From assembly GCF_900290235.1 (NCBI RefSeq), contig NZ_OLMK01000068.1:1-64000 (forward strand): a stretch of 64,000 nucleotides of DNA, given 5' to 3'. Below the pieces are notes generated by a model that was not told the origin of the DNA, did not search any database, and was given only the letters and a program-made list of their open reading frames with translations. Positions 1 to 8,362 of the stretch are shown piece after piece. This stretch comes from Streptomyces sp. MA5143a. Its GTDB lineage: Bacteria > Actinomycetota > Actinomycetes > Streptomycetales > Streptomycetaceae. Each line of letters opens with the position of its first letter. The stretch's first letter is position 1. The translations under genes were made by a program, and so were the position numbers.

Positions 1-15
1 CGCCGAACTCCTTTT

Positions 16-62
16 AAAGCTCTGGCTCTTGGGCACTACGCCCAGGAGCCAGAGCTTTTTTG
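16..62. terminator. Intrinsic terminator at left edge
   Basis: A 19-bp stem with one G:T wobble (16-34 pairing with 40-58) closes a 5-nt loop and runs into a T tract at 56-61. The A run at 16-18 gives a short U tract on the other strand too, so it could work in both directions. It closes whatever lies left of the window and insulates the gene at 118. Confidence 0.85.
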
Positions 63-117
63 CGTTGAGGTAGGGTCAGGGAGCATCATTGGCTCGTTTT
101 GCACAGGAGGCCCCCGG

Positions 118-726
118 GTGGAGGTCCAAGAGACCCGAGTCCAGACGGACCGGGTGCTCACCATCCCGAACATCCTCAGCATGGCGCGGCTCCTCGGAGT
201 CCCCGTCTTCCTGTGGCTGATTCTCTGGCCCGAGTTCGGCGGCCCCCAGGTCGACGGCTGGGCGCTCCTCGTGCTCGCCCTGAGCGGCGTCAGCGACTAT
301 CTGGACGGCAAGCTGGCGCGACGCTGGAACCAGATCAGCAGCCTCGGCCGGCTGCTCGACCCCGCGGCAGACCGGCTCTACATTCTGTCGACTTTGGTCG
401 GTCTCACCTGGCGCGAGATTCTCCCCCTTTGGTTGACGGCTGTACTTCTCTTGCGTGAGCTGGTTCTGCTGGTGATGGTGGGCATCCTCCGTCGGCACGG
501 CTATCCGCCGCCGCAGGTGAACTTCCTCGGGAAGGCAGCCACCTTCAACCTGATGTACGCCTTCCCCTTGCTGTTGCTCAGTGACGGAACCGGATGGATC
601 TCGTCACTCGCTGCTATTTTCGGATGGGCGTTCGCCGGATGGGGTACAACGCTGTATTGGTGGGCAGGGATCCTCTACGTGGTTCAGGTCCGCCGACTTG
701 TCGCGGCGGACGCCATGGCCGATTGA
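118..726 (+). CDS. CDP-alcohol phosphatidyltransferase, probable eukaryote-type cardiolipin synthase
   Basis: This is a 202-aa membrane enzyme of the CDP-alcohol phosphotransferase family. The full catalytic signature is present with exact spacing: D60, D63-G64, A67-R68, G77, D81 and D85, which bind the divalent metal and CDP-diacylglycerol. Several hydrophobic segments follow. The GTG start at 118 has the Shine-Dalgarno (SD) sequence CAGGAGG at 103-109. The position beside a mannose-1-phosphate guanylyltransferase gene matches S. coelicolor SCO1389, which as I recall was shown to be a CDP-alcohol-type cardiolipin synthase; M. tuberculosis has pgsA2 (Rv1822) at the equivalent place. The family is certain. 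The acceptor (phosphatidylglycerol rather than glycerol-3-phosphate or inositol) is inferred from synteny. Confidence 0.85.
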   Translation: MEVQETRVQTDRVLTIPNILSMARLLGVPVFLWLILWPEFGGPQVDGWALLVLALSGVSDYLDGKLARRWNQISSLGRLLDPAADRLYILSTLVGLTWREILPLWLTAVLLLRELVLLVMVGILRRHGYPPPQVNFLGKAATFNLMYAFPLLLLSDGTGWISSLAAIFGWAFAGWGTTLYWWAGILYVVQVRRLVAADAMAD

Positions 727-840
727 GCCCGTCCGATGGGACAGCCGTAGTGGCTCGATGGCCCGCGTCGGAAAAGTGCGGGACAATCTGGACGGGTGAA
801 GTCGGCTAGACCGTGTCTCTTCAAGGAGGACGCTTCCGAC

Positions 841-3336
841 ATGAAGGCCGTCGTGATGGCCGGAGGCGAGGGCACACGCCTTCGCCCCATGACCTCGAGC
901 ATGCCCAAGCCGCTCCTACCCGTGGCGAACCGCCCGATCATGGAGCACGTACTGCGGCTGCTCAAAAGGCATGGGCTCAATGAGACCGTCGTTACCGTCC
1001 AGTTCCTGGCGTCACTCGTCAAGAACTATTTCGGCGACGGTGAGGAGCTCGGGATGGAGCTCACCTATGCCAACGAGGAGAAGCCACTCGGTACTGCCGG
1101 GAGCGTGAAGAACGCCGAGGAAGCACTGAAGGACGATGCCTTCCTCGTCATCTCCGGTGACGCCCTGACCGACTTCGACCTCACCGAGCTCATCAATTTC
1201 CACAAGGAAAAGGGTGCGCTCGTCACCGTCTGCCTGACACGGGTGCCGAACCCGCTGGAATTCGGCATCACGATCGTCGACGAGGAGGGCAAGGTCGAGC
1301 GGTTCCTGGAGAAGCCCACCTGGGGGCAGGTCTTCTCGGACACCGTGAACACCGGCATCTACGTGATGGAGCCCGAGGTCTTCGACTACGTCGAGGCCGA
1401 CGTTCCCGTCGACTGGTCCGGAGACGTCTTCCCGCAGCTCATGAAGGAAGGCAAGCCGATCTACGGCTATGTCGCCGAGGGCTACTGGGAGGACGTCGGC
1501 ACGCACGAGAGCTATGTGAAGGCACAGGCCGACGTCCTCGAAGGCAAGGTCGACGTCGAGATCGACGGATTCGAGCTCTCACCCGGTGTGTGGATCGCCG
1601 AAGGCGCCGAGGTGCACCCCGACGCCGTGCTGCGCGGACCGCTGTACATCGGGGACTACGCCAAGGTCGAAGCCGGCGTCGAAATCCGCGAGCACACCGT
1701 GGTCGGCTCGAATGTCGTCGTGAAGAGCGGGGCCTTCCTCCACAAGACCGTCGTCCACGACAACGTCTACATCGGACAGCACAGCAATCTGCGTGGCTGC
1801 GTGGTCGGAAAGAACACCGACATCATGCGGGCCGCCCGGATCGAGGACGGCGCCGTCATCGGCGACGAGTGCCTCGTCGGCGAAGAATCGATCATCCAGG
1901 GGAACGTACGCGTCTACCCCTTCAAGACGATCGAGGCCGGTGCGTTCGTCAACACGTCGGTGATCTGGGAGTCCCGCGGACAGGCGCATCTCTTCGGTGC
2001 CCGTGGCGTGTCCGGGATCCTGAACGTGGAGATCACCCCGGAGCTGGCCGTGCGGCTGGCCGGGGCGTACGCGACGACGCTCAAGAAGGGCTCGACGGTC
2101 ACCACCGCACGTGACCACTCCCGAGGCGCGCGTGCCCTCAAGCGGGCGGTCATCTCGGCGCTCCAGGCCAGCGCCATCGACGTACGGGACCTGGAGAACG
2201 TACCGCTGCCGGTGGCCCGGCAGCAGACCGCTCGGGGCAGTGCCGGTGGGATCATGATCCGCACCACGCCCGGGGTGCCGGACTCCGTCGACATCATGTT
2301 CTTCGACAGTCAGGGAGCGGACCTGTCGCAGGGCAGCCAGCGGAAGCTGGACCGGGTCTTCGCGCGGCAGGAGTACCGGCGCGCGTTCCCGGGCGAGATC
2401 GGCGACCTGCACTTCCCGGCCAGCGTCTTCGACTCGTACACCGGCTCCCTGCTGCGGAACGTCGACACGACCGGGATCGCCGAATCGGGGCTCAAGGTCG
2501 TCGTGGACGCGTCCAACGGAAGCGCCGGACTCGTACTGCCGAGCCTGCTCGGCAAGCTGGGCGTCGACTCGCTGACGATCAACCCCGGTCTCGACGAGTC
2601 GAGGCCGACGGAGACGGGCGACATGCGGCGGTCGGGGCTCGTGCGGCTCGGCGAGATCGTGGCGTCGTCGCGGGCCGCGTTCGGAGTGCGGTTCGACCCC
2701 GTCGGCGAGCGGCTGTCCCTGGTCGACGAGAAGGGGCGGATCGTCGAGGACGACCGGGCCCTGCTGGTGATGCTCGACCTGGTGGCCGCGGAGCGGCGGA
2801 GCGGGCGCGTGGCGCTGCCGGTGACCACCACCAGGATCGCGGAACAGGTCGCCGCGTACCACGGCACGCAGGTCGAGTGGACGACCACCTCGCCGGACGA
2901 CCTGACCCGGGTCGGCGGCGACGAGACGACCATCTTCGGCGGAGACGGGCGCGGCGGGTTCATCGTGCCGGAGTTCAGCAGCGTCTTCGACGGGACGGCG
3001 GCCTTCGTACGGCTCATCGGGCTGGTGGCGCGGACACAGCTCACGCTGAGCCAGATCGACGCGCGGATTCCGCGGGCGCACGTCCTCAAGCGGGACCTCG
3101 CCACTCCGTGGGCCGTCAAGGGGCTCGTGATGCGCCGGGTCGTGGAGGCCGCCGGCAATCGCTTTGTCGACACGACCGACGGTGTGCGGGTTGTGGAGAC
3201 CGACGGGCGGTGGGTGATGGTCCTGCCGGACCCGGCGGAGGCCGTCACGCATCTGTGGGCCGAAGGGCCCGACGACGCCTCGGCGCAGGCTCTGCTGGAC
3301 GAATGGTCGTCGGTGGTGGACAGCGCCGGACGCTGA
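841..3336 (+). CDS. Mannose-1-phosphate guanylyltransferase with degenerate phosphohexomutase-like C-terminal domain
   Basis: An 831-aa cytoplasmic protein expected to make GDP-mannose (or another NDP-sugar) from mannose-1-phosphate and GTP. The N-terminus carries the nucleotidyltransferase signature GGEGTRLRPMT (residues 8-18). A hexapeptide left-handed beta-helix of repeated G-x-x-V/I units spans about residues 245-365. A phosphohexomutase-like region follows from about residue 375. In that region the catalytic-serine loop (normally TASHNP) reads TTPGVPDS near residue 475, and the metal loop (normally DGDADR) reads FDPVGER near residue 620, so mutase activity is doubtful. ATG 841 was chosen over the in-frame 796 because AAGGAGGA lies at 821-828. 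It probably feeds cell-wall or protein mannosylation. Confidence 0.85.
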   Translation: MKAVVMAGGEGTRLRPMTSSMPKPLLPVANRPIMEHVLRLLKRHGLNETVVTVQFLASLVKNYFGDGEELGMELTYANEEKPLGTAGSVKNAEEALKDDAFLVISGDALTDFDLTELINFHKEKGALVTVCLTRVPNPLEFGITIVDEEGKVERFLEKPTWGQVFSDTVNTGIYVMEPEVFDYVEADVPVDWSGDVFPQLMKEGKPIYGYVAEGYWEDVGTHESYVKAQADVLEGKVDVEIDGFELSPGVWIAEGAEVHPDAVLRGPLYIGDYAKVEAGVEIREHTVVGSNVVVKSGAFLHKTVVHDNVYIGQHSNLRGCVVGKNTDIMRAARIEDGAVIGDECLVGEESIIQGNVRVYPFKTIEAGAFVNTSVIWESRGQAHLFGARGVSGILNVEITPELAVRLAGAYATTLKKGSTVTTARDHSRGARALKRAVISALQASAIDVRDLENVPLPVARQQTARGSAGGIMIRTTPGVPDSVDIMFFDSQGADLSQGSQRKLDRVFARQEYRRAFPGEIGDLHFPASVFDSYTGSLLRNVDTTGIAESGLKVVVDASNGSAGLVLPSLLGKLGVDSLTINPGLDESRPTETGDMRRSGLVRLGEIVASSRAAFGVRFDPVGERLSLVDEKGRIVEDDRALLVMLDLVAAERRSGRVALPVTTTRIAEQVAAYHGTQVEWTTTSPDDLTRVGGDETTIFGGDGRGGFIVPEFSSVFDGTAAFVRLIGLVARTQLTLSQIDARIPRAHVLKRDLATPWAVKGLVMRRVVEAAGNRFVDTTDGVRVVETDGRWVMVLPDPAEAVTHLWAEGPDDASAQALLDEWSSVVDSAGR

Positions 3337-3353
3337 AACACCCGCCACACGCG

Positions 3354-3393
3354 CGTGCCGGACAAGTGCCCCCAACGGGGCCTGTCCGGCACG
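3354..3393 (+). terminator. Stem-loop terminator after the guanylyltransferase gene
   Basis: CGTGCCGGACA (3354-3364) pairs perfectly with TGTCCGGCACG (3383-3393). The inner part can extend through CCCC/GGGG. There is no T run, which is usual for Streptomyces. It lies 18 nt after the stop codon and before the DUF881 gene. Confidence 0.6.
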
Positions 3394-3434
3394 TGGGTGG
3401 GGCCATTCGGAGGTAGTGGGCGCGACGTGCGACG

Positions 3435-4337
3435 ATGTGCGGCATGCCGCAGCAGCCCCCCGTTCGGAGCACACCCGCGCGCGCGTCGCGTCCGGACGCC
3501 TCCATGTCGCTGCTCAACAACGTCATGGACCACAGCCTCGATGACGGGTACGCCGAGGCCGCCGCCCGGAAGAAGGCCGACGGCACCGGGGGCATGCCGA
3601 AAACCGTACGGGCGAAGCTGGGCCTCGCGGTCGGGCTGGTGCTCGCCGCCCTGGTGGTGACCGTGGGCGCGGCGCAGGCGCGGATCAGCGCCCCGGCGCT
3701 GGCCAAGGAGCGCGAGGAGCTCATCGACCGTATCCACCAGCAGACCGCTGCGGCGGACAAGCTGGAGGACTCCGTCGACGACCTCCGTGACGACGTGGGT
3801 GCACGCCAGCGCGAGGCGCTCAAGGACGGCGGCAGCGGCCAGGGCGACCTTGTGGACATCCTGTCGGGTGCCGTCGAGGTGCACGGCCCGGGCGTGAAGC
3901 TGGTCGTCAACGACTCGAAGAGCGCCAGCCAGGGCGGTGACGGCGACCCCCGCGAGACCTCCGGATTCTCCGACACCGGGCGCGTGCGCGACCGGGACAT
4001 GCAGCGGGTCGTCAACGGGCTGTGGGCGTCGGGCGCCGAGGCCGTCTCGATCAACGGACAGCGGCTCACCGCGCTGTCGGCGATCAGGGCCGCCGGCGAC
4101 GCCATACTGGTCGACAACAAGCCGCTGGTGCCGCCGTACACGGTGCTCGCGGTGGGGGACGGGCAGCGGCTGAGCACCAGGTTTCAGAACAGCCCCGACG
4201 GGCTGTACCTGCATGCCCTGCAAGAGAACTTCGGGATCCGGACGAGCATCTCCGCCGAGAGCGACATCAAGGTGCCGGCCGCGCCGAGCGTGATCGTACG
4301 AACAGCAGAACCGAGCGCTAGGAAGGGCACATCGTGA
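3435..4337 (+). CDS. DUF881 family membrane-anchored protein (first copy)
   Basis: A 300-aa protein with a cytoplasmic N-terminus, one transmembrane segment (about residues 70-90), a coiled-coil stretch (about 90-135, rich in E/D/R and L) and the extracytoplasmic DUF881 domain, recognisable from GPGVKLVVNDS and the later A-E-A-V-S-I-N-G-Q-R-L strand. This corresponds to M. tuberculosis Rv1823. Function is unknown; its constant place next to the small basic protein and a second DUF881 protein suggests a membrane complex connected with envelope growth. It ends in a 4-nt overlap with the next gene. The start at 3435 has no strong SD; an in-frame ATG at residue 24 (MSLLNNVMD) is a credible alternative. 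Confidence 0.8.
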   Translation: MCGMPQQPPVRSTPARASRPDASMSLLNNVMDHSLDDGYAEAAARKKADGTGGMPKTVRAKLGLAVGLVLAALVVTVGAAQARISAPALAKEREELIDRIHQQTAAADKLEDSVDDLRDDVGARQREALKDGGSGQGDLVDILSGAVEVHGPGVKLVVNDSKSASQGGDGDPRETSGFSDTGRVRDRDMQRVVNGLWASGAEAVSINGQRLTALSAIRAAGDAILVDNKPLVPPYTVLAVGDGQRLSTRFQNSPDGLYLHALQENFGIRTSISAESDIKVPAAPSVIVRTAEPSARKGTS

Positions 4338-4666
4338 TCGCCGTACTGGGCCTCGTCCTCGGAGTCGTGGCCGGACTGTTGGTCCGGCCCGAGGTACCCG
4401 CGGTGGTCGAGCCGTACCTCCCCATCGCCGTCGTCGCGGCCCTGGACGCCGTGTTCGGCGGTCTGCGGGCCATGCTGGACGGGATCTTCGACGACAAGGT
4501 CTTCGTCGTGTCGTTCCTGTCCAACGTGGTCGTGGCCGCCCTGATCGTGTTCCTCGGTGACAAGTTGGGTGTGGGGGCCCAGCTGTCCACGGGTGTCGTG
4601 GTCGTTCTCGGCATCCGCATCTTCTCCAACGCCGCGGCGATCCGCCGGCACGTGTTCCGGGCGTGA
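4334..4666 (+). CDS. Small basic family membrane protein (DUF1290)
   Basis: A 110-aa protein made of three or four hydrophobic helices with the family pattern VLGLVLGVVAGLL at the N-terminus and a central conserved segment around A-A-L-D-A-V-F-G-G-L-R. It corresponds to M. tuberculosis Rv1824 and to B. subtilis sbp. Start (GTG) and stop both lie in 4-nt GTGA overlaps with the flanking DUF881 genes, so all three are translationally coupled and presumably needed in fixed proportion. Biochemical role is unknown. Confidence 0.85.
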   Translation: MIAVLGLVLGVVAGLLVRPEVPAVVEPYLPIAVVAALDAVFGGLRAMLDGIFDDKVFVVSFLSNVVVAALIVFLGDKLGVGAQLSTGVVVVLGIRIFSNAAAIRRHVFRA

Positions 4667-5547
4667 GGCCGATGAGCGACAGGCACGAGACGCCGAGGCC
4701 GACGGCGGGCGCGGGCGGGGCGGACGACGACGAGCCGACGACCCGGTTGCGCCGCGAGCTGCCGCAGGAGGTCCCGGTCGCGGCCGCCGAAGGGCCGGGC
4801 AGGGCCACGCCCGACGAGAAGAACCGGCTGACCGGACGGCAGCGGCTGGCCCAGGGGCTGTGGCCGCCGCGCTTCACACGGGCCCAACTCATCGTGGCCG
4901 TACTGCTGTTCGGCCTGGGCTTCGGCCTGGCCGTCCAGGTGGCCTCCAACAACGACGACAGCGCGCTGCGCGGCGCACGCCAGGAAGATCTCGTACGCAT
5001 CCTCGATGAACTGGATGACCGTACTCAGCGTCTGGAGGAGGAGAAGCAGGGTCTCGAGGATCAGCGCACCGAGTTGGAGAACAGCTCGGACCAGGCCGAG
5101 GAGGCACGCAAGCAGACCGTCGAGAAGGAAAGACAACTCGGCGTGCTGGCGGGCACCGTGGCCGCGCAGGGACCCGGCATCACGCTGACGATCAACGACA
5201 CGAAGGGGACGGTCGAGGCGGACATGTTGCTCGACGCGATCCAGGAGCTGCGCGCCGCCGGCGCGGAGGCGATCCAGGTGAACGGCGTACGCGTCGTCGC
5301 CAGCACCTATCTCACCGATTCCGGCAAGGGAATCAGTGTCGACGGGAACAAGATCACCCAGCCCTTTCGTTTCAAGGTCATCGGCAACCCGCAGGACCTC
5401 GAGCCGGCGTTGAACATCCCCGGAGGCGTGGTGCAGACACTGGAGAAGGAGCAGGCCACCGTGGCCGTGGAGCGGGCTGACAAGATCGTCGTGGACGCCT
5501 TGCGAGCGGCGAAGCGGCCTGACTACGCTCGGTCGTCCTCCCAGTGA
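4663..5547 (+). CDS. DUF881 family membrane-anchored protein (second copy)
   Basis: A 294-aa protein equivalent to M. tuberculosis Rv1825. It has a charged cytoplasmic tail, a transmembrane helix at about residues 72-92 (IVAVLLFGLGFGLAVQV), a clear heptad-like coiled coil (about 105-155, QRLEEEKQGLEDQ and onward), then DUF881 with QGPGITLTINDTK and a second strand A-E-A-I-Q-V-N-G-V-R-V. It is paralogous to the gene at 3435, and the two coiled coils could pair. GTG 4663 overlaps the preceding stop; ATG 4672 (MSDRHETPR) is the alternative start. Confidence 0.82.
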   Translation: MRPMSDRHETPRPTAGAGGADDDEPTTRLRRELPQEVPVAAAEGPGRATPDEKNRLTGRQRLAQGLWPPRFTRAQLIVAVLLFGLGFGLAVQVASNNDDSALRGARQEDLVRILDELDDRTQRLEEEKQGLEDQRTELENSSDQAEEARKQTVEKERQLGVLAGTVAAQGPGITLTINDTKGTVEADMLLDAIQELRAAGAEAIQVNGVRVVASTYLTDSGKGISVDGNKITQPFRFKVIGNPQDLEPALNIPGGVVQTLEKEQATVAVERADKIVVDALRAAKRPDYARSSSQ

Positions 5548-5737
5548 ACCGCAGGTGCATAGGGGTCGTCCGGCGAGGGCAAGAGGTTGCGGGGGGTCGG
5601 CGCACCGAATGGGTGGTGCGTGGTGGAAACTGTCTGGTGGAAACGGACGTTGTGAGGATGTCCGGGTCGGCCGGTGTGTTCAGTCAGGGTTCGTCCTGCC
5701 CCACGGGCGGGTCTGTTTCGGTCAAGGGGAATCGCCC

Positions 5738-6580
5738 GTGAAGTTGTTTGCGAAGTTGTTCGGCAAGAGCGCGCGAGAGGACAGCGGCAACGCGACCTCC
5801 CGCCATCGCGCGCAGCCTTCGGAGGCCGAGGGCCAGGGTGGCGAGCGCCCCCTGTTCCGGGACCAGGTCGCTGGTCCGGGCGGTGACATTTCCGGAGGTC
5901 AGGGCGCGCCGTCTGTTGACCCTGCCCAGTCGGGCCGCATAGGTTTCGGGGACCCGTCAGCCTCAGGTACGGGTGGAGGGTTTGCCACCGACCCGTATGC
6001 GTCCAATGCCCCGGCGGGGCAGCCGCGGCAGGAGGATCCGTCGATGTCGGCCCTGGTGTGTACGAGGTGCGGTAACCGCAACGCGGAGAACAGCCGCTTC
6101 TGCTCGAACTGCGGTGCGCCGCTGCGTCCCGGCGCCGTCCCGGAGCGTCCCTCCGAGACGACCTCCACGATCTCGATCTCCGGCCTCGAGGCCTACGACT
6201 CCGAGACGACGGGTCAGACGCAGCTGCCGGCGCTCTCGCCGGAGGCTCAGGCCGCCGTCGACGCGCTGCCGCTCGGCTCGGCACTCCTCGTCGTGCGTCG
6301 CGGCCCGAACGCGGGCAGCCGCTTCCTGCTCGACAGCGACCTGACGACGGCGGGCCGTCACCCGCAGAGCGACATCTTCCTGGACGACGTCACGGTCTCC
6401 CGTCGCCATGTGGAGTTCCGCCGGGCCCAGGACGGCTCGTTCACGGTCGCCGACGTCGGCAGCCTGAACGGCACGTACGTCAACCGTGAGCGGATCGACC
6501 AGGTCGCCCTGCACAACGGTGACGAGGTGCAGATCGGCAAGTACCGGCTGGTCTTCTACGCGAGCCAGCGGGGTTACTGA
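5738..6580 (+). CDS. garA: GarA/OdhI-type FHA protein with added zinc ribbon
   Basis: A 280-aa phosphoprotein-type switch. The C-terminal FHA domain (about residues 185-270) is nearly the same as mycobacterial GarA, including GRHPQSDIFLDD, SRRH and VGSLNGTYVN. GarA and OdhI bind and inhibit 2-oxoglutarate dehydrogenase until a threonine in an ETT motif is phosphorylated by PknB/PknG-type kinases. Here SETTS is at residues 139-143 and a second SETTG at 155-159. Upstream of these is a zinc ribbon C108-x2-C111-x10-C122-x2-C125, which the short GarA/OdhI proteins lack. The first ~100 residues look disordered. GTG 5738 has AAGGGGA at 5724-5730; the longer upstream reading frame lacks an SD. Confidence 0.88.
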   Translation: MKLFAKLFGKSAREDSGNATSRHRAQPSEAEGQGGERPLFRDQVAGPGGDISGGQGAPSVDPAQSGRIGFGDPSASGTGGGFATDPYASNAPAGQPRQEDPSMSALVCTRCGNRNAENSRFCSNCGAPLRPGAVPERPSETTSTISISGLEAYDSETTGQTQLPALSPEAQAAVDALPLGSALLVVRRGPNAGSRFLLDSDLTTAGRHPQSDIFLDDVTVSRRHVEFRRAQDGSFTVADVGSLNGTYVNRERIDQVALHNGDEVQIGKYRLVFYASQRGY

Positions 6581-6624
6581 CCCGCCCCCGGACTCGTTCC
6601 GGGGGAATCCCCCAGGGAAGGTCC

Positions 6625-7380
6625 ATGCTTCGAACAACGAGCGGTGGTGCCGATCACGGCACCACCGCCGCGGACAGTGGCCTGATGAGCATCGGCTCGG
6701 TGCTGAACCTGCTGCGCGAGGAGTTCCCCGAGGTCACGATCTCCAAGATCCGTTTCCTGGAGTCGGAGGGGCTCATCGAGCCGCAGCGGACCCCCTCGGG
6801 GTATCGCAAGTTCAGCGCTGGTGACGTCGAGCGTCTCGGACATGTCCTGAGGATGCAGCGGGACCACTATCTGCCGCTCAAGGTGATCCGTGAGTACCTG
6901 GCGGCCCTGGAACGGGGCGAGGACGTCCGGCTGCCGTCGGTGGGCCGCCAGCGGGACATCGGCGACGGAGAGCGGCTGAGCGAGCTCTTCGGGGAGCCCG
7001 AGGAGCCCACCGCCGCCCGGATCGGGCGGGCCGAGCTGCTGGCCGGCGCCGGGATCGGCGAGGAGCAACTGGCCGAGTGGGAGTCGTACGGGCTCGTGGC
7101 GCCGCTGCCGGACGGCACGTACGACGCCGAGGCCCTCACGGTCGCCACGCTTGTGGTGGAACTGGGGCGGTTCGGTATCGAGCCGAGGCATCTGCGGGTG
7201 ATGCGGGCCGCCGCCGACCGTGAGGCGGGCCTCGTGGAGCAGGTGGTCGCGCCGCTGCGCCGCCACCGCAATCCCCAGACCAGAGCGCACGCGGAGGACC
7301 GTACGCGGGAGCTGGCGGGGCTCACGGTGAAGCTGCACGCCGCGCTGGTACAGAGCGCGCTGGGTGTCCGGCTCCGCTGA
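6625..7380 (+). CDS. MerR family regulator, Rv1828-like
   Basis: A 251-aa DNA-binding regulator. After about 25 disordered residues comes an atypical MerR winged helix (SIGSVLNLLREEFPEVTISK, then KIRFLESEGLIEPQRTPSGYR), and then an effector region of about 170 residues without metal-binding cysteine clusters. It matches the MerR gene that follows garA in mycobacteria (Rv1828). SD GGGAAGG lies at about 6612-6618 before ATG 6625. Being next to garA and upstream of a bifunctional-nuclease gene is conserved across Actinobacteria. The inverted repeat at 7418-7450 is a plausible binding site for it or for the second MerR at 8363. Confidence 0.85.
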   Translation: MLRTTSGGADHGTTAADSGLMSIGSVLNLLREEFPEVTISKIRFLESEGLIEPQRTPSGYRKFSAGDVERLGHVLRMQRDHYLPLKVIREYLAALERGEDVRLPSVGRQRDIGDGERLSELFGEPEEPTAARIGRAELLAGAGIGEEQLAEWESYGLVAPLPDGTYDAEALTVATLVVELGRFGIEPRHLRVMRAAADREAGLVEQVVAPLRRHRNPQTRAHAEDRTRELAGLTVKLHAALVQSALGVRLR

Positions 7381-7417
7381 AGAGGGGTGTTCGCCTGTGG
7401 CGGATCGTCCGGCCTAT

Positions 7418-7458
7418 CCGTGCTCGACTACCCAAACATCCCGAGCACGGCCTAGGGT
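7418..7458 (+). promoter_or_regulatory. Inverted repeat and -10 box of a leaderless promoter
   Basis: CCGTGCTCG (7418-7426) and CGAGCACGG (7442-7450) form a perfect 9-bp inverted repeat with a 15-nt spacer. A Streptomyces -10 box TAGGGT follows at 7453-7458, only 6 nt before the GTG at 7465, so the transcript is probably leaderless. An operator directly on the promoter core and two flanking MerR genes suggest MerR control. Confidence 0.55.
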
Positions 7459-7464
7459 TGCTGT

Positions 7465-7938
7465 GTGAACGAGCTCGATGTCGTAGGTGTCCGGGTCGAA
7501 ATGCCCTCCAACCAACCGATCGTGCTCCTGCGTGAAGTGGGAGGCGACCGTTACCTCCCCATCTGGATCGGGCCCGGGGAGGCCACCGCGATCGCCTTCG
7601 CCCAGCAGGGCATGGCCCCCGCGCGGCCGCTGACCCACGACCTGTTCAAGGACGTGCTGGAGGCCGTCGGCCAGGAGCTCACGGAAGTGCGCATCACGGA
7701 TCTGCGTGAGGGCGTCTTCTACGCGGAGCTGGTCTTCGCCAGCGGTGTCGAGGTGAGCGCCAGGCCCTCCGACGCCATAGCGCTGGCGCTGCGCACCGGG
7801 ACGCCGATCTTCGGCAGTGACGGGGTGCTCGATGACGCGGGCATCGCGATCCCGGACGAGCAGGAGGACGAGGTGGAGAAGTTCCGCGAGTTCCTCGACC
7901 AGATCTCGCCGGAGGACTTCGGTACCAGCAGCCAGTGA
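7465..7938 (+). CDS. Bifunctional nuclease family protein (DUF151)
   Basis: A 157-aa protein of the DUF151/bifunctional nuclease family, equivalent to Rv1829. Family landmarks are ELDVVGVRVEMPSNQPIVLL at the N-terminus, YLPIWIGPGEATAIA (about 30-45), PLTHDLF (about 53-60) and the ARPSDAIALALR block (about 93-104). Plant and bacterial members have been reported to cut RNA and DNA; the actinobacterial protein's substrate is not established. The acidic tail (EQEDEVEKFREFLDQISPED) is usual. The GTG start lies right after the -10 box with no SD, consistent with a leaderless mRNA. Confidence 0.85.
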   Translation: MNELDVVGVRVEMPSNQPIVLLREVGGDRYLPIWIGPGEATAIAFAQQGMAPARPLTHDLFKDVLEAVGQELTEVRITDLREGVFYAELVFASGVEVSARPSDAIALALRTGTPIFGSDGVLDDAGIAIPDEQEDEVEKFREFLDQISPEDFGTSSQ

Positions 7939-8276
7939 GTCCGGGCTGCGGTGGTGTCGGGCCTCGCGGCCGTCGGGCTCTCGGCCCGTGGCGCGGGGCC
8001 GAGTCGTCGTCGCGCTGCCAAGGGCTGACGGGCCGCTGTGCCGCGCCGCCGTCGGGCCGCGCGGTCGTGATCGGCGGGACCGGCACCGCGTGCCGTCCAC
8101 GGCCTGCCGGAGCGCTGACCGATCGGATCCGGGCCGGGGGATGTCGATCAAGGGGGCGGCGTCACGGAGGTCCGGCACCTGACACGTGCCCATGCGGTGT
8201 CCTGGGGTTCCGCTTAGCACATTCGGCTAGCCTTTCCCCGCGGAAGGGCACGGGAAACCACTCTCAGGGTGATTAT

Positions 8277-8332
8277 CACTCGGCGTGCCGAGTGTGGCGG
8301 TCGTTGACGCACCCCTGGTGGCTGCCTACCGT
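8277..8332 (+). promoter_or_regulatory. Promoter with upstream perfect palindrome for the second MerR gene
   Basis: An 18-bp palindrome CACTCGGC-GT-GCCGAGTG (8277-8294) sits 9 nt before a -35 TTGACG (8304-8309). A 17-nt spacer leads to -10 TACCGT (8327-8332), 30 nt upstream of GTG 8363. The rest of the 7939-8276 gap shows no supportable gene. Confidence 0.55.
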
Positions 8333-8362
8333 CGACAAGGCAGGTCAAGGACGGAGGTCGGC

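Noticed and set aside
1579..5000. Very long minus-strand open frames (over 600 and nearly 900 codons) opposite the guanylyltransferase and DUF881 genes
   Set aside because: They mirror the high third-position G+C of the sense genes; translations are Arg/Pro/Ala-rich with no motif, and the sense proteins are clearly recognisable families.
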